From Burkholderiaceae bacterium (GTDB taxonomy: Bacteria > Pseudomonadota > Gammaproteobacteria > Burkholderiales > Burkholderiaceae), in NCBI GenBank assembly GCA_030151165.1, contig JASLEM010000106.1:1-5673 (forward strand): 5,673 nt of DNA. Direction: 5' to 3'. A model generated the notes under the pieces. It was not told the origin of the DNA, ran no database searches, and saw only the letters and a program-made list of their open reading frames with translations. The stretch's first letter is position 1. Each line of letters begins with the position of its first letter. The position numbers were made by a program, and so were the translations under genes. This document shows positions 5,358-5,673 of the stretch, piece after piece.

Positions 5358-5673
5358 CCGTGGCGGCGGCGAAGTACACGGCGTGGACCTTCGGCCAGTT
5401 GCCCGAGCTCATGGAGATCGCCAAGGGCGGCCAGACGCTGATCGGTTTCCCCGCACTGATCGACAAGGGCTCGCACGTCGAGATCGAGGTGTTCGACGAG
5501 CCCGATGTCGCCGCCGCGAAACACCGCGCCGGCCTGCGCCGCCTGCTGGCGCTGCAGCTCAAGGAGCCGATCAAGTTCCTGGAGCGCAACATCCCCGACC
5601 TGACGAAGATGTCGGTCTACTTCATGCCGCTGGGCACGGCCGAGGAACTGCGCGAGCAGATCGTCGACGTGGC
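5044..5673. repeat. Right imperfect inverted repeat (fold-back), centre near 5358.5
   Basis: CGTGTAC (5337-5343) pairs with GTACACG (5374-5380), and CGCCGCC (5346-5352) pairs with GGCGGCG (5365-5371); both are centred on 5358.5. Arms of at least 315 bases are about 88% identical and encode HrpA on opposite strands. A perfect 12-base palindrome GCCGCCGGCGGC (5347-5358) lies at the centre. The right arm is cut by the window end. Confidence 0.9.
5359..5673 (+). CDS. hrpA: HrpA C-terminal region, plus-strand copy, partial
   Basis: Frame beginning with AAVAAAKYTAWTFGQLPELMEI (KYTAW codons start at 5372) and running off the window end at EELREQIVDVA. It covers about 100 residues of DUF3418, including GGQTLIGFPALIDKGSHVEI, DEPDVAAAKHRAGLRRLLAL and IPDLTKMSVYFMPLGTAEEL. 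It matches the opposite-strand copy (4503-5357) at about 91% amino-acid identity (nine differences in 100) and about 88% nucleotide identity (about 35 differences in 300, counted by hand). The frame is open across the symmetry centre into antisense sequence, but homology begins only at the centre. Both copies therefore lack the same upstream part of the gene, including the helicase core. The end is cut by the window, so whether this copy has the proper C-terminus is unknown. Confidence 0.8.

Noticed and set aside
4431..5592. Long Arg/Leu-rich open frames on both strands across the hrpA region
   Set aside because: They run through the fold-back and have no family signature; the DUF3418 frame explains the sequence on each strand.
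1..5673. A composite transposon or insertion sequence bounded by the inverted repeats
   Set aside because: The repeats are parts of ordinary chromosomal genes, are diverged, have no terminal inverted repeat or target duplication, and no transposase or integrase is encoded.
5044..5673. Single-molecule fold-back read artefact
   Set aside because: The arms differ by in-frame, codon-aware substitutions, which random read errors from one template would not give. A chimera between two genomes remains possible.

Overview
The window is GC-rich DNA with strong G/C preference at third codon positions. The gene content (a short SerB without an N-terminal extension, an HrpA with the DUF3418 C-terminus, a secreted AcpA-like phosphoesterase, a MASE1 membrane sensor) suggests a betaproteobacterium, most likely Burkholderiales. 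No RNA genes, CRISPR arrays, transposases or insertion-sequence ends were seen.

Layout. Positions 1 to about 423 hold a plus-strand piece of a MASE1-type membrane sensor gene. From about 424 to 1207 a diverged copy of the same gene runs back on the minus strand. serB (1268-1975, plus) follows. A small conserved hypothetical gene (1932-2327, minus) overlaps its 3' end. A strong minus-strand terminator (2368-2402) then closes a large secreted phosphoesterase gene (2476-4332, minus). Next comes the 3' part of hrpA on the minus strand (4503 to about 5357). From about 5359 to the window end, a diverged copy of the same hrpA region runs on the plus strand.

The most unusual property is architectural. 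Both ends of the window fold back. The left symmetry centre is near 423.5 and the right one near 5358.5, and they bound a central segment of about 4.9 kb. In each fold-back the two arms encode the same protein region in opposite orientation, but they are not identical. Hand alignment gives about 79% protein identity for the MASE1 arms. For the hrpA arms it gives about 91% protein and 88% nucleotide identity, with changes concentrated in third codon positions. The layout is therefore flank(+) / centre(-) / flank(+), as in a tandem inversion duplication, except that the copies are as diverged as orthologues from different species. A chimeric assembly of two related genomes, or an old inverted duplication, would both fit; the sequence alone cannot decide.

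Functionally the central genes look independent rather than one pathway: serine biosynthesis (SerB), secreted phosphoester hydrolysis, RNA helicase/ribosome quality control (HrpA) and membrane sensing (MASE1). Only serB, the small hypothetical gene and the phosphoesterase gene are complete in the window.
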